Part shown: positions 41,235 to 48,637 of the stretch, one piece after another
How the letters are laid out: each line of letters begins with the position of its first letter
Numbering within the stretch: the stretch's first letter is position 1
Virus record (IMG/VR): IMGVR_UViG_3300038468_000223
Coordinates: 1-64,000 of that record
DNA: 64,000 bases
Source of the DNA: a virus
Reading direction: 5' to 3' (one strand)
Notes under the pieces: model-generated
Database searches by the model: none
What the model was told of the DNA's origin: nothing
What the model saw: the letters and a program-made list of their open reading frames with translations, nothing else
Program-made: the position numbers and the translations under genes

Positions 41235-42113
41235 TCAGAAATCGCCGCCGAGGTCCAGGGCGACCTCCTGCACGAAGAGGCCGGGGACCGAGCCCTTCGC
41301 CCACTTGAGCGGCGTCGTGTTGCGGTAGTAGACGTCGAACCCCCAGAGGTTCTCGCCCGTCTGCGTCGCCGCGATGAGGAAGCCCTGGTTGGCCAGGAGC
41401 GCCGCCATGTTCTGGATCGACTGCCCCCGGCTCGGCGTCATGAGGAGGACGTAGTGCCGGAAGGGCATGAAGGTCACGCCGCCGTCGGAGTCCTCGACCG
41501 TGATCGCCTTCACCGGCAGCTTCATCGGCGCGACCGCCGGCGTCGAGGTGCACTGCCAGGCGCGCAGCACCGGGAGCGGCGACCCGTACTCCATGGAGAG
41601 GATCTGCGAGACGAGGTCGCCGAACGTCTGGTACGCCGAGATGTACTGGACGCGCAGGCGCATGGCGTCGTCGTACTTGTCGAGGTTGCGCGGCCAGTCG
41701 GTTGGCAGCGACCTGCTACGCGGGTACGCGAGCATCGAGATCCACGCGCCCTCGATCTTCAGGCCGGGAAGCGCCGCCTGGATCTCCGTCATGGCCTTGA
41801 CGAACTTGTCGCCGTCGAACACGGCCTCCTTGGTCGGCGGGAGCGTGATCTCGATGCGGTAGCGGCCGGTGTTTCCGAGCGCGCTCAGGTCGTCGAGGAA
41901 GCTCCACTGCAGGCAGGTCGAATCGACCAGCGCGCCGGGTGCGGCACCCGGCGTCGCGGTCGACGTGCCTCCCGTCGTCTTCGCCGACGAACGAGTCGCG
42001 ACGAACGCGACTGCGAGAGCCGCCGCGACTCCTCCTCCGATCAGCAGGGCCTTCTTCTTGGGCGTGTTCGGGTTGAGGATCGAGTCCTCGCTGAGCGATT
42101 CGTGAACGTACAT
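41235..42113 (-). CDS. Membrane-anchored protein, leaderless start
   Basis: 292 residues. A cytosolic N-terminus, one helix (ALLIGGGVAAALAVAFVATR, about 22-41), a Ser/Thr/Gly linker and a 230-residue domain with GRYRIEITLPPTKEAVFDGD and MRLRVQYISAYQTFGDLVSQ. No homologue recognised. The promoter pattern suggests co-regulation with wall hydrolases. Confidence 0.6.
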   Translation of the reverse strand: MYVHESLSEDSILNPNTPKKKALLIGGGVAAALAVAFVATRSSAKTTGGTSTATPGAAPGALVDSTCLQWSFLDDLSALGNTGRYRIEITLPPTKEAVFDGDKFVKAMTEIQAALPGLKIEGAWISMLAYPRSRSLPTDWPRNLDKYDDAMRLRVQYISAYQTFGDLVSQILSMEYGSPLPVLRAWQCTSTPAVAPMKLPVKAITVEDSDGGVTFMPFRHYVLLMTPSRGQSIQNMAALLANQGFLIAATQTGENLWGFDVYYRNTTPLKWAKGSVPGLFVQEVALDLGGDF

Positions 42114-42125
42114 GCAGAGATAGTA
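42114..42125 (-). promoter_or_regulatory. Leaderless late-type promoter (TACTAT-N6-ATG)
   Basis: Minus-strand TACTAT (42125-42120) six bases before ATG 42113; TGACAG about 16-17 bases further upstream is a possible -35. Confidence 0.55.
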
Positions 42126-42181
42126 CCAGTAGGGGTAGGTGCTGTCACGCGAACCATGTCAAGCTGGAAGGGAGGCGTTCG

Positions 42182-42448
42182 ATGAAACTAGGACTGGTTT
42201 TTCTCACTGCGATCGTGGTGGTTTCTTGCCAAGAAAGCGTGACGACGCCGCCGCAGGGACCCGGCACGGAGTTCCCGTGCGGCTACCGCGGCGTCGACTG
42301 CGGCGACGAGACGTGCTGCTACGAGGGCGACGTCTGCGGCGGCGCACCGTTCACCGGGTGCCCGGCGGACACGTGCTGCTTCACCGGCGAGGACGCGGTC
42401 GGGTCCAAGAAGCCGTACCCGAAGGTCCGGCGGCGCCACACACAGTGA
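42182..42448 (+). CDS. Cys-rich lipoprotein, family copy 3
   Basis: 88 residues. Lipoprotein signal KLGLVFLTAIVVVSC, then a short linker and a dense Cys domain: CGYRGVDCGDETCCYEGDVC and CPADTCCFTG. Related in style to copies at 2490 and 20011 but with a duplicated CC module. The stop lies in a motif-M copy. Confidence 0.7.
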   Translation: MKLGLVFLTAIVVVSCQESVTTPPQGPGTEFPCGYRGVDCGDETCCYEGDVCGGAPFTGCPADTCCFTGEDAVGSKKPYPKVRRRHTQ

Positions 42449-42460
42449 CCCCCGTCGTTC
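42441..42460 (-). repeat. Dispersed motif M, copy 10
   Basis: Reverse orientation, CACAGTGACCCCCGTCGTTC, containing the stop codon of the 42182 gene. Confidence 0.65.
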
Positions 42461-42462
42461 GG

Positions 42463-42536
42463 CGCGCCGTGCAGGGGTCGAACCTGCAGCCTTCCAGCTC
42501 TAACGACTGGACGCTCTACCTTTGAGCTAACAGCGC
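42463..42536 (-). tRNA. tRNA with 9-base anticodon loop (anticodon uncertain)
   Basis: Cloverleaf on the minus strand: acceptor GCGCTGT with ACGGCGC (one T-G pair), D arm GCTC/GAGC, anticodon stem TCCAG/CTGGA, T arm GCAGG-TTCGACC-CCTGC, discriminator G, CCA not encoded. The anticodon loop is TCGTTAGAG, nine bases. If the outer T-G pairs, the loop is seven bases with TTA in the centre but no T at position 33. Confidence 0.8.
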
Positions 42537-42537
42537 G

Positions 42538-42614
42538 TGGTGGGAGGGGCTGGACTTGAACCAACGACCTCCTCGAGACGAGCCCGAGGCGCTCTGACAC
42601 TGAGCTACCCTCCC
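42538..42614 (-). tRNA. tRNA with 9-base anticodon loop, CCA encoded (anticodon uncertain)
   Basis: Acceptor GGGAGGG with CCCTCCC, D arm GCTC/GAGC, anticodon stem CCTCG/CGAGG, T arm GTTGG/CCAGC around TTCAAGT, discriminator A and encoded CCA. The loop is GGCTCGTCT, nine bases; pairing of the outer G-T would leave TCG in the centre. Only one base separates it from the other tRNA. Confidence 0.82.
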
Positions 42615-42619
42615 GCGAT

Positions 42620-42913
42620 CTACTTCAGCAGCGGCAACGACGCGACGTGGCGCCGCAGGACCTCCTTCCTCCTCGGATGGAGGCCCAGAGCCATGAGCTG
42701 GCCGTGGTAGGGGGGATCGGGCTCGTGGACGGCCGTCAGCGCGACGCCGGCGGCTCGCAGGCGGGCTTCCTCGCGCGCGAGCGACACCTCGTCGGGGACG
42801 GCCAGGACCACCGCGTAGGTCCCGGGACCGAGGCCGCCGGGAGAGGACTCTCCGGCGGCGTGGCAGACTTGCGCGGCTTGTATGCCCCTGGGCAGGTCCG
42901 CGCGGACGATCAC
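42620..42913 (-). CDS. pth2: Peptidyl-tRNA hydrolase 2-like protein
   Basis: 97 residues from a GTG. VRADLPRGIQAAQVCHAAGE is the PTH2 start (K/R-x-DL then AAQ-x-xHA), and the end VHEPDPPYHGQLMALGLHPR is the EPD...G.AxG.xP pattern of the family. It cleaves peptidyl-tRNA released from stalled ribosomes. Five bases upstream of two tRNAs on the same strand, and complementary in role to the tmRNA at 24122. Slightly short for the family. Confidence 0.75.
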   Translation of the reverse strand: MIVRADLPRGIQAAQVCHAAGESSPGGLGPGTYAVVLAVPDEVSLAREEARLRAAGVALTAVHEPDPPYHGQLMALGLHPRRKEVLRRHVASLPLLK

Positions 42914-43091
42914 GTAGTGGGTGACGGGACTAGGCGATTAGCGACATGGCGCCCCTCTGCGTCGATGGTCGTCCCCAGCGTGCGGACGATCGCCGCCGCT
43001 GTCAAGAAGAACGACGGGGCTCCACCGGTCGGCGCGCCGGGCGCCGAGGGCGGTCTCGAGGAGAGGGGCGACCCTCGACGCGGTCACGACG
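42914..43091. other. Short intergenic stretch with a motif-M copy
   Basis: A weak plus-strand frame from 42965 (MVVPSVRTIAAAVKKNDGAP) runs over motif M; it may be a relic and is not called as a gene. Confidence 0.35.
43009..43030 (+). repeat. Dispersed motif M, copy 11
   Basis: GAACGACGGGGCTCCACCGG. Confidence 0.55.
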
Positions 43092-43499
43092 TCACGGCCG
43101 CGGTTCCTGGGGCTCCGAGAGGCCGTCCAGCTCCTCCTCGGTGAGGCCCTCGAGCGCCTTCACGATCGTTATCACACGAGATTTTGGACAGATGCAGATC
43201 TCGCGGCACTCGGCGTCGATGATCTTGTACCAGCCGTCCTTCACCCGATCTTCGTACGAGTCGGTGTCTCGGAGGGGCGCGGCCAAGAAGCCGGGCTCGT
43301 AGGTCCAGCGGTAGCCCGGCGGCGGCGGCCGGATCTGGATCGGTTCTCCCACGTGCTTCTGCATCGCCATGGAGACGAGCTGCGCTTCGCGAAAGCTCGG
43401 ACAGATGCAGAACTCGACGAACCGCCCATCGACCTCGAGTGGCGCCGTTGCGAGGAGCACAGTGATCTTGCCCGGCGGGCTCGGGATGAAACGAAACAT
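43092..43499 (-). CDS. Unknown protein with duplicated C-x-C-P elements
   Basis: 135 residues. Two similar segments, EFCICPSFREAQLVSMAMQK and EICICPKSRVITIVKALEGL, suggest an internal duplication. Linker rich in Pro (RPPPPGYRW). Role unknown. Confidence 0.6.
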   Translation of the reverse strand: MFRFIPSPPGKITVLLATAPLEVDGRFVEFCICPSFREAQLVSMAMQKHVGEPIQIRPPPPGYRWTYEPGFLAAPLRDTDSYEDRVKDGWYKIIDAECREICICPKSRVITIVKALEGLTEEELDGLSEPQEPRP

Positions 43500-43506
43500 G
43501 GGAAAA

Positions 43507-44112
43507 TCATGGCCTTTCTTTGTTCAGCAGCTCCCGGAGGCGCGCACCCGCCTCCGCGAGGGGCATAGCGCGCCACCTGCGGTCCTCGAGAACCGCGCAC
43601 GCCTCGTCGGGTCCGAGGCCGCCCCTGCTTGCCAGGGTCTCGAGCGACTGCCCGCCGTGGTTCTTGCGCGCCTGGTCCTCGTGGGCGGCGAGGGCGGACC
43701 ACGGTACGGTCAGCGGCCCGGCGTACGTGCGGCACTGCTCGTAGGTGAGGAAGATCGGAAACTCCTTGAACGGGGCAGCACCGTCTTTCTCGGCGGATAT
43801 CGCTGTTCCCGCGTCACGCGCGCCATGCTCGCCGCGTTCGATGGAGTCGAGAACGCGTTGAACTTCGATGTGCAGAGAGCTGCGGTAGTATTTCAAGATT
43901 CGTCCGCGTTCGTCGGCGCGACCTTCTTCACGAAGATCTTCGATCGGAGACGACTTAGGGCGGCCCTTGTACATGGCGACCCGAAGCCGATTGCAGACCC
44001 CTCCGAGAACGGGTGGCTGCTTGAAGACCCCACGTATCAGGTTGATGTCGCAGATGGACTGATGAAGCTCTTGGACCTCTTCGTCGTCCAGCGGAATGAC
44101 GATCTCCCACAT
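43507..44112 (-). CDS. Unknown 201-residue protein
   Basis: Start behind AAGGAG. Helical with acidic start (WEIVIPLDDEEVQELHQSIC) and a C-terminal part MPLAEAGARLRELLNKER. SLETLASRGGLGPDEACAVL may be a helix-turn-helix-like turn. No family recognised. Confidence 0.55.
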   Translation of the reverse strand: MWEIVIPLDDEEVQELHQSICDINLIRGVFKQPPVLGGVCNRLRVAMYKGRPKSSPIEDLREEGRADERGRILKYYRSSLHIEVQRVLDSIERGEHGARDAGTAISAEKDGAAPFKEFPIFLTYEQCRTYAGPLTVPWSALAAHEDQARKNHGGQSLETLASRGGLGPDEACAVLEDRRWRAMPLAEAGARLRELLNKERP

Positions 44113-44117
44113 TTTGG

Positions 44118-44906
44118 CTACTCCTTGAACGGGTGCGTTTTGCTGTACGCCGACGCGAACGACAACCGCGCCCGGGCCTTCGGGCAGCCGTCCTCGTTCT
44201 CACCACTGTAGCCACAGAGGGTCCCCGAGCGGCGGATGCTCGCCCGGGCGATGTGCAGCGCCACGCGCACGGCGAGACGGCGGTCCGCGAGCAGGTCCTT
44301 GCCGTAGTAGAGCGGGCGTCCCTTCGCCCCCCACGCGCCGACCCACCCGCCGTCCTCGGTGAGCGCGATGCCCCCGTAGGCGTGGATCTGGAAGATGGAG
44401 ACGGCGATGCCCTGGTCGCAGTCGCCGGATCGCAGCGTGAGGGCCTTGCCCGCGCCCCGACGCCACTTCTCGCTGTTGCAACTCCCGTCGTCGACGTGCT
44501 GCCAGAAGTGCGACTCCCAGAAGCCGATGGCGGCGACGAGGATGGCGGTGCGCGCCTTGTTGACGTCCGTCTTCCAGATCGGCTCCTCGCCGGGCTCGCT
44601 CACGACGTCGACGATGTCGCGTGCGATCGCGTCGTAGTGAGCGATGCTGCGCCCGGGCATCGTCGCCGCCGGCGCCCAGCGCTTCATCGCGGCGAGCACG
44701 TAGGCCTCGAGCGCCTCGTTTCGCGCAGCCGGCTTGGCCGGCTTCGCGCCCATAGAAGAGGAAGGGGCGGGGACGGGGACCGGGGCCGGAGAAGCGGAGG
44801 CCTCGGCGGCGGCGGCGTCGACGGGGGCCTCCTTGGAGACGGTGGCGGGTTTGGTGCAAGCGAAGAGCACCGCGGCGATGAGCGAGAGCTTCATGAAGGT
44901 GTTCAT
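44118..44906 (-). CDS. Lipoprotein with lysozyme/transglycosylase-like fold
   Basis: 262 residues. Signal MKLSLIAAVLFACTKP with lipobox Cys, an Ala/Pro/Ser linker (about 30-60) and a domain with VAAIGFWESHFWQHVDD (candidate catalytic Glu) and DQGIAVSIFQIHAYGG, the GxxQI turn of SLT-like enzymes. Likely an envelope peptidoglycan lyase attached to the outer membrane; the only hydrolase here anchored by lipid rather than a tail helix. Confidence 0.7.
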   Translation of the reverse strand: MNTFMKLSLIAAVLFACTKPATVSKEAPVDAAAAEASASPAPVPVPAPSSSMGAKPAKPAARNEALEAYVLAAMKRWAPAATMPGRSIAHYDAIARDIVDVVSEPGEEPIWKTDVNKARTAILVAAIGFWESHFWQHVDDGSCNSEKWRRGAGKALTLRSGDCDQGIAVSIFQIHAYGGIALTEDGGWVGAWGAKGRPLYYGKDLLADRRLAVRVALHIARASIRRSGTLCGYSGENEDGCPKARARLSFASAYSKTHPFKE

Positions 44907-44953
44907 GGTGCCGGAGCTTGCTGTCCCTGGTGGGGATGTCAAGTTGGGTCGCG

Positions 44954-45127
44954 TTAGAGTCCCTCCAAGAACTGTCGGAGGGCTCGCACCTGCTCGTTGT
45001 CGGTCGCGCGCCTCCTCGCCTGCGCGATGATCTCCTGCGCGAACGCCGCCTCGCGCTTGCGCGGGCCGATCGCGGCCTTGAAGACCTCGTCGATGATGTA
45101 CGCCGCGGTCTTCCATGCAAAGTACAT
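44954..45127 (-). CDS. Small helical protein
   Basis: 57 residues, MYFAWKTAAYIIDEVFKAAI then QEIIAQARRRATDNEQVRAL, with AAGGAGG ahead of the ATG. No family recognised. Confidence 0.6.
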   Translation of the reverse strand: MYFAWKTAAYIIDEVFKAAIGPRKREAAFAQEIIAQARRRATDNEQVRALRQFLEGL

Positions 45128-45155
45128 GGAGGGGACCTCCTTGACGGGCGTCGTC

Positions 45156-45410
45156 TCAGCGGATGTCTTCGCCTCGCGCCCACCGCTCCGCGGCGGCCGC
45201 GCACTCCGCGCAGATCTCGTCTTGCTCATGGGCCGGTCCTTGGATCTGAGCGCCCTCGTCGCCGCACGACGCGGTCTCGGAGAGCTTGTTGTGAGCCTCG
45301 TCGTAGGTGAAGACGTGGCCGAGGCCGTCGGTGCAGCGGGCGACGACGATCTTGGAGCCGCCGGCGGGCCGCGACACGACGCGGTAGTTCATCTGCCGGT
45401 ACGTCTTCAT
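45156..45410 (-). CDS. Small zinc-site protein
   Basis: 84 residues. A beta-rich start (KTYRQMNYRVVSRPAGGSKI) and a C-terminal CAECAAAAERWARGED; a CGD earlier may complete the site. Start overlaps the upstream stop by ATGA. Confidence 0.6.
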   Translation of the reverse strand: MKTYRQMNYRVVSRPAGGSKIVVARCTDGLGHVFTYDEAHNKLSETASCGDEGAQIQGPAHEQDEICAECAAAAERWARGEDIR

Positions 45411-45583
45411 CGAAGTACCTTCCGCATCGCCTCGATGCAGCCCTTGCAGCACACCTTCGGCAGGGCGAAGTCGTACTTCGGGTCGATCACGGCGACGCCC
45501 TGCTCGACGACCTTCTCGCAGATGCGGCAGGTCGCCGAGTTGGTCCTCGTGTGTGTTGCAGGATCGTAGGGCACGTACTTCAC
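45407..45583 (-). CDS. Small double-CxxC protein, GTG start
   Basis: 58 residues, VKYVPYDPATHTRTNSATCR then ICEKVVEQGVAVID and KVCCKGCIEAMRKVLR. GGAGGAAATC precedes the GTG, which overlaps the previous stop. Overlaps at both ends make the call firm despite its size. Confidence 0.6.
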   Translation of the reverse strand: MKYVPYDPATHTRTNSATCRICEKVVEQGVAVIDPKYDFALPKVCCKGCIEAMRKVLR

Positions 45584-45675
45584 GATTTCCTCCCGTTGTC
45601 GTTGCTGGCCTTGGTGGAGCGCAGGGCGTTCAAGAGGACGCTCGCGCGCAACCGGATCTCGAGTTCGTCGCTCAT
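45580..45675 (-). CDS. 31-residue protein
   Basis: MSDELEIRLRASVLLNALRS then TKASNDNGRKS, a single amphipathic helix. ATGA overlap with the upstream gene and GTGA overlap downstream support it. Confidence 0.5.
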   Translation of the reverse strand: MSDELEIRLRASVLLNALRSTKASNDNGRKS

Positions 45676-46241
45676 CGCGACCCGAGGTGGAAGAAGAGTG
45701 AGTAGAGCAGCACCCACAGGCCCGCGGCGAACGTGAACCCGGTGACGTAGCCGACGTACCCGATGTCGTTCCAGTTCTCGATCTCCTCCTGTGCGTGCTG
45801 GGGAGGCGGCGGTGCAGCCTGCATCATCCGCACGACGAGGAACGTCGCCACGAAGGCCACGTAGGGGACGTGCAGGTGGGTCGTCGGCTCGAAGAACCAG
45901 GTCCAGACCTTGGCTATTACGAAGCCGTACCAGAGGGCGTTCGCGACGGTGAAGATCGACTGGAAGGCGGTACGGCGGAGCAGCAGTTGGTACTTGCCGA
46001 CGCGCCCCGAGTACTTGTCGGTCCCGCGCACGAGGAGGGTGTCGGGCCCGCCGTCCTCGACAAACTCGCAGACGCCCTCCTCCCTGAGCTTCTCGAAGAC
46101 GGTGGCGTAGGGCGAGCTACTCGTGGTGTGGACGTGCGCCTTCGGATTCTTGAGCGTCTTGCGCAGCGCCTCCTCGAACTGCTCGGGTGACGGGGGAGGG
46201 GGGATCGGAGGTGGCAGCGGGGGCGGGATCGGGGGGATCAT
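45672..46241 (-). CDS. Proline-rich membrane protein
   Basis: 189 residues. N-terminal polyproline (PPIPPPLPPPIPPPPS), a soluble segment, and three to four membrane helices (FTVANALWYGFVIAKVWTWF, VPYVAFVATFLVVRMM, GFTFAAGLWVLLYSLFF). Possibly an envelope scaffold. ATGA coupling downstream. Confidence 0.65.
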   Translation of the reverse strand: MIPPIPPPLPPPIPPPPSPEQFEEALRKTLKNPKAHVHTTSSSPYATVFEKLREEGVCEFVEDGGPDTLLVRGTDKYSGRVGKYQLLLRRTAFQSIFTVANALWYGFVIAKVWTWFFEPTTHLHVPYVAFVATFLVVRMMQAAPPPPQHAQEEIENWNDIGYVGYVTGFTFAAGLWVLLYSLFFHLGSR

Positions 46242-46265
46242 GGTGGACGACTCCTTACAGGCCGA

Positions 46266-46466
46266 TCATCTCGTTTGCCGCCGTTTTGCGACGCCGGCGC
46301 GAATAGGTCGCGTAGATCGCACGCTCTCGGCTCTCACGTATTTGTGCACTGTGAAGTTCCCGTCGAACCGATCGGTCGCCTCCTCCTCGGAGTAGTGCGC
46401 CTCGATATTCCCCGCCTCCGGATCGTGGGTGACCCAGATCACTTTCGGAAGTTTTAGCTTTCTCAC
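46266..46466 (-). CDS. Small basic protein (IWVTHDPEAG family)
   Basis: 66 residues. LPKVIWVTHDPEAGNIEAHY and EEATDRFDGNFTVHKYVRAE form a compact beta-rich fold that I recall from other phages without a function. Low-GC patches around its end. Confidence 0.6.
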   Translation of the reverse strand: MRKLKLPKVIWVTHDPEAGNIEAHYSEEEATDRFDGNFTVHKYVRAESVRSTRPIRAGVAKRRQTR

Positions 46467-46530
46467 AAACCGAGTTCCTTACTCGCCATCCTCACGCGTA
46501 AAGCTGCGCGTCTCGCCAGGCGTCGTTCCA

Positions 46531-46716
46531 TCATCCCCGCAGCTCCCGATCGATCTGGCGCTCCATCTCAGCGACGAGCTTGTCGTACAGCGACTGACTG
46601 CGCCCCTGCAGCGTCGCGAGGTTCACCCTGGTCGGCTTCTTGTTCCACCGTTCCTCTGCGAGGAGCGCGTCCATGTAGGCGCCCAGGAGGCGCACGACCT
46701 TGGGTGACGGCTGCAC
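46531..46716 (-). CDS. Small helical protein
   Basis: 61 residues, helical: VVRLLGAYMDALLAEERWNK, LYDKLVAEMERQIDRELRG. Its start overlaps the SET-gene stop. Role unknown. Confidence 0.55.
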   Translation of the reverse strand: MQPSPKVVRLLGAYMDALLAEERWNKKPTRVNLATLQGRSQSLYDKLVAEMERQIDRELRG

Positions 46717-47117
46717 TACTTCACCTTGAACCAGAGCGGCGACTCGTCCTTCGGATCCCCGTTGTAGTTGATGAAGATCTCCTCTCCCGGCTTGATGTCG
46801 TGCAGCGCGATGAACTTCATCGACTGCATCGGCACGTACCGCTCGTAGTACGCGTTGGGTGCGTACGAGTGGTTGATGAACGATCCGAGACCCATCGCGA
46901 GCGCGGCGTTCTTCGCGTCCCAGACGTACGCGTACGCGGAGACCCGCTCGGCCATCTCGCGATTCGGTAGGATCAGCACCGGGTTGATCATGAAGACGTC
47001 TCCCTTCAAGATCTCATCGACCGTGATCACCGTCCTACCGTACTTCCGGCTGCCGACCAACCGCAAGTACTTGTCAACGGACCATCGACATCCGCACCAC
47101 GACGACATCTCGATCAT
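46716..47117 (-). CDS. SET-domain protein (lysine methyltransferase-like)
   Basis: 133 residues. GLGSFINHSYAPNAYYERYV is the SET motif (NHSxxPN) and IALHDIKPGEEIFINYNGDP the following GEEIxxxY motif, both needed for SAM binding and catalysis. The N-terminal part is short and lacks the usual G-x-G start, so it may be a minimal SET. It would methylate lysine, perhaps on host or own DNA-binding proteins. ATGA overlap with the nuclease gene. Confidence 0.8.
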   Translation of the reverse strand: MIEMSSWCGCRWSVDKYLRLVGSRKYGRTVITVDEILKGDVFMINPVLILPNREMAERVSAYAYVWDAKNAALAMGLGSFINHSYAPNAYYERYVPMQSMKFIALHDIKPGEEIFINYNGDPKDESPLWFKVK

Positions 47118-48265
47118 TTCGGCACGATCTCCCGAAGCTCCTGCCTGGTGTCCTTCTCGATGCACCCGCGCGACCGCAGGTCGGCGATGAGCTGCTGCCC
47201 GTCGACGCGACCGAGCGCGCGCTCGATCGAAGCCTTCGAGAGGTTGTCGCGCTGGCTCTCGACGATGGCCAGCTCCTTGCCGTTGCTCAGCTCGATCGGA
47301 CCGTTCATCTGGACCCACCGCATGATGCGCTGGCGCCGCTTCTCGAGCGCCTTGTCGAGCGCGCGGGAGATCTCGTAGACGCGGCGCACGCTCTCGCTGC
47401 TGTTCGCGTCGCTGAGGACGTCATCCATCCCCGTGGGGCCGACGATGGCGGGGCAGATCTCGTTGGCCGGGCAGTACTTGCAGTGCGCGCCGGGCCGCAT
47501 CGCCGGCGTCTTGGAGTAGACCCGTACGAGCGCCTGCTTCAGGTGCCTGCGGTGCTTCGCCCACCGCTCCGCCCCGACCTCCGCGACGTCGGGCTCGATG
47601 AACTCGTCGTCGACGCGGAAGATCGCGTTCACGCTGCGCCCGTCCCGCGCGTCCCAGACGCGCGAGAGGCCGAGCGACAGCGTGTCGAGCTGCTTGTTGG
47701 TCTTGGCCTCGTAGACGCTGCTGCCCGTCTTCCAGTCCGCGGTGAACAGGAGGCTCCCCTCGTTGACGACCGCCGCCATGTCGAGCTGCCCCGGGATCTC
47801 GGTCGCCCGGCGCGCGGAGTAGTCGCGCGAGCCCGTCCCTTCGAGGAAGCGCGCCTCGTCCCTGAAGGGGTCGTAGGCGAGCTTCTTCTCGGTGACGAGC
47901 GGGATCCCATCCCAGCCGCGGTCCGCGAGGAACCCGCGCAGGAACTCCGTCGCCCTGCGGTAGTAGTCGTAGAGCCGGCCGGGCTCCACCCGGTGACCGA
48001 CCGCGATCTTCTCGATGGCCGATCGCCTGAGCCTCCCGTAGGCCGCGAACCCGCCCGCCACGTGCCGCTCCATCGCGAGGTGGAACGCCACGCCGAAGCG
48101 CGGCGCGTCGGCCAGGAGCTTCGGGTCGCGGGTGCCGAGCGGGTCGTTGGGATCAGGAGGGATCTTGACGTCGGGCCCTGCCCACCACTGGCACTCGAGC
48201 AGGAGGTCCGTCTTGCTGGCGCTTGCGTGATGCCGCGGGACGGTACCCGCCACCGTTGGTTTCAT
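47114..48265 (-). CDS. PD-(D/E)XK exonuclease (RecB/Cas4-like)
   Basis: 383 residues. GQLDMAAVV and LLFTADWKTGSSVYEAKTNK supply the D...D-W-K catalytic core, with FGVAFHLAMERHVAGG as the upstream His/Glu helix, and CKYCPANEICPAI as a Cys cluster that could hold an Fe-S centre or zinc as in Cas4/AddB. It probably degrades or resects DNA ends in recombination. AAAAGGGGAAAG precedes the ATG. The overlapping minus gene upstream is RHH-like. Confidence 0.82.
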   Translation of the reverse strand: MKPTVAGTVPRHHASASKTDLLLECQWWAGPDVKIPPDPNDPLGTRDPKLLADAPRFGVAFHLAMERHVAGGFAAYGRLRRSAIEKIAVGHRVEPGRLYDYYRRATEFLRGFLADRGWDGIPLVTEKKLAYDPFRDEARFLEGTGSRDYSARRATEIPGQLDMAAVVNEGSLLFTADWKTGSSVYEAKTNKQLDTLSLGLSRVWDARDGRSVNAIFRVDDEFIEPDVAEVGAERWAKHRRHLKQALVRVYSKTPAMRPGAHCKYCPANEICPAIVGPTGMDDVLSDANSSESVRRVYEISRALDKALEKRRQRIMRWVQMNGPIELSNGKELAIVESQRDNLSKASIERALGRVDGQQLIADLRSRGCIEKDTRQELREIVPK

Positions 48266-48596
48266 CTTTCCCCTTTTGTGTGACTGCTGCGACTGCTACT
48301 GCGCGGACCCAGACGCTCGGCAGCACCTTCTCCTCCGCCGCGGCGCGCTGGATGAAGTCGGCTTCCTCGGGCGCGAAGCGGATGGAGAGGGGCTTGCCCA
48401 AGCCGTGGGCTGTGTCGTAATGCAGAGGTGGACATGCCGCGCCCCTCAGCACCCGACCGGCACGCAGCATCACCGTCTCGCGGATCCAGGCGGAGACGGT
48501 GAGCCCGTCTTGGGCAGCGCGCATGGTAACCGCGCTCAGGTCTTCAGGCTTGAACCTGATGTTCGGTTTCCAGGGGGCGGCGGGGGTGGCACTCAT
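48153..48596 (-). CDS. Possible ribbon-helix-helix-like protein overlapping the nuclease
   Basis: The first 115 residues hold two similar segments, IRFKPEDLSAVTMRAAQDGL and IRFAPEEADFIQRAAAEEKV each followed by SxWxR, like tandem RHH modules. The last 35 residues overlap the nuclease start in another frame and are probably unimportant or caused by a lost stop. Confidence 0.55.
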   Translation of the reverse strand: MSATPAAPWKPNIRFKPEDLSAVTMRAAQDGLTVSAWIRETVMLRAGRVLRGAACPPLHYDTAHGLGKPLSIRFAPEEADFIQRAAAEEKVLPSVWVRAVAVAAVTQKGKDETNGGGYRPAASRKRQQDGPPARVPVVGRARRQDPS

Positions 48597-48637
48597 CTGT
48601 TGGACGGCAGTCTAGCAAGATACCGCAGCGAGGGGAA

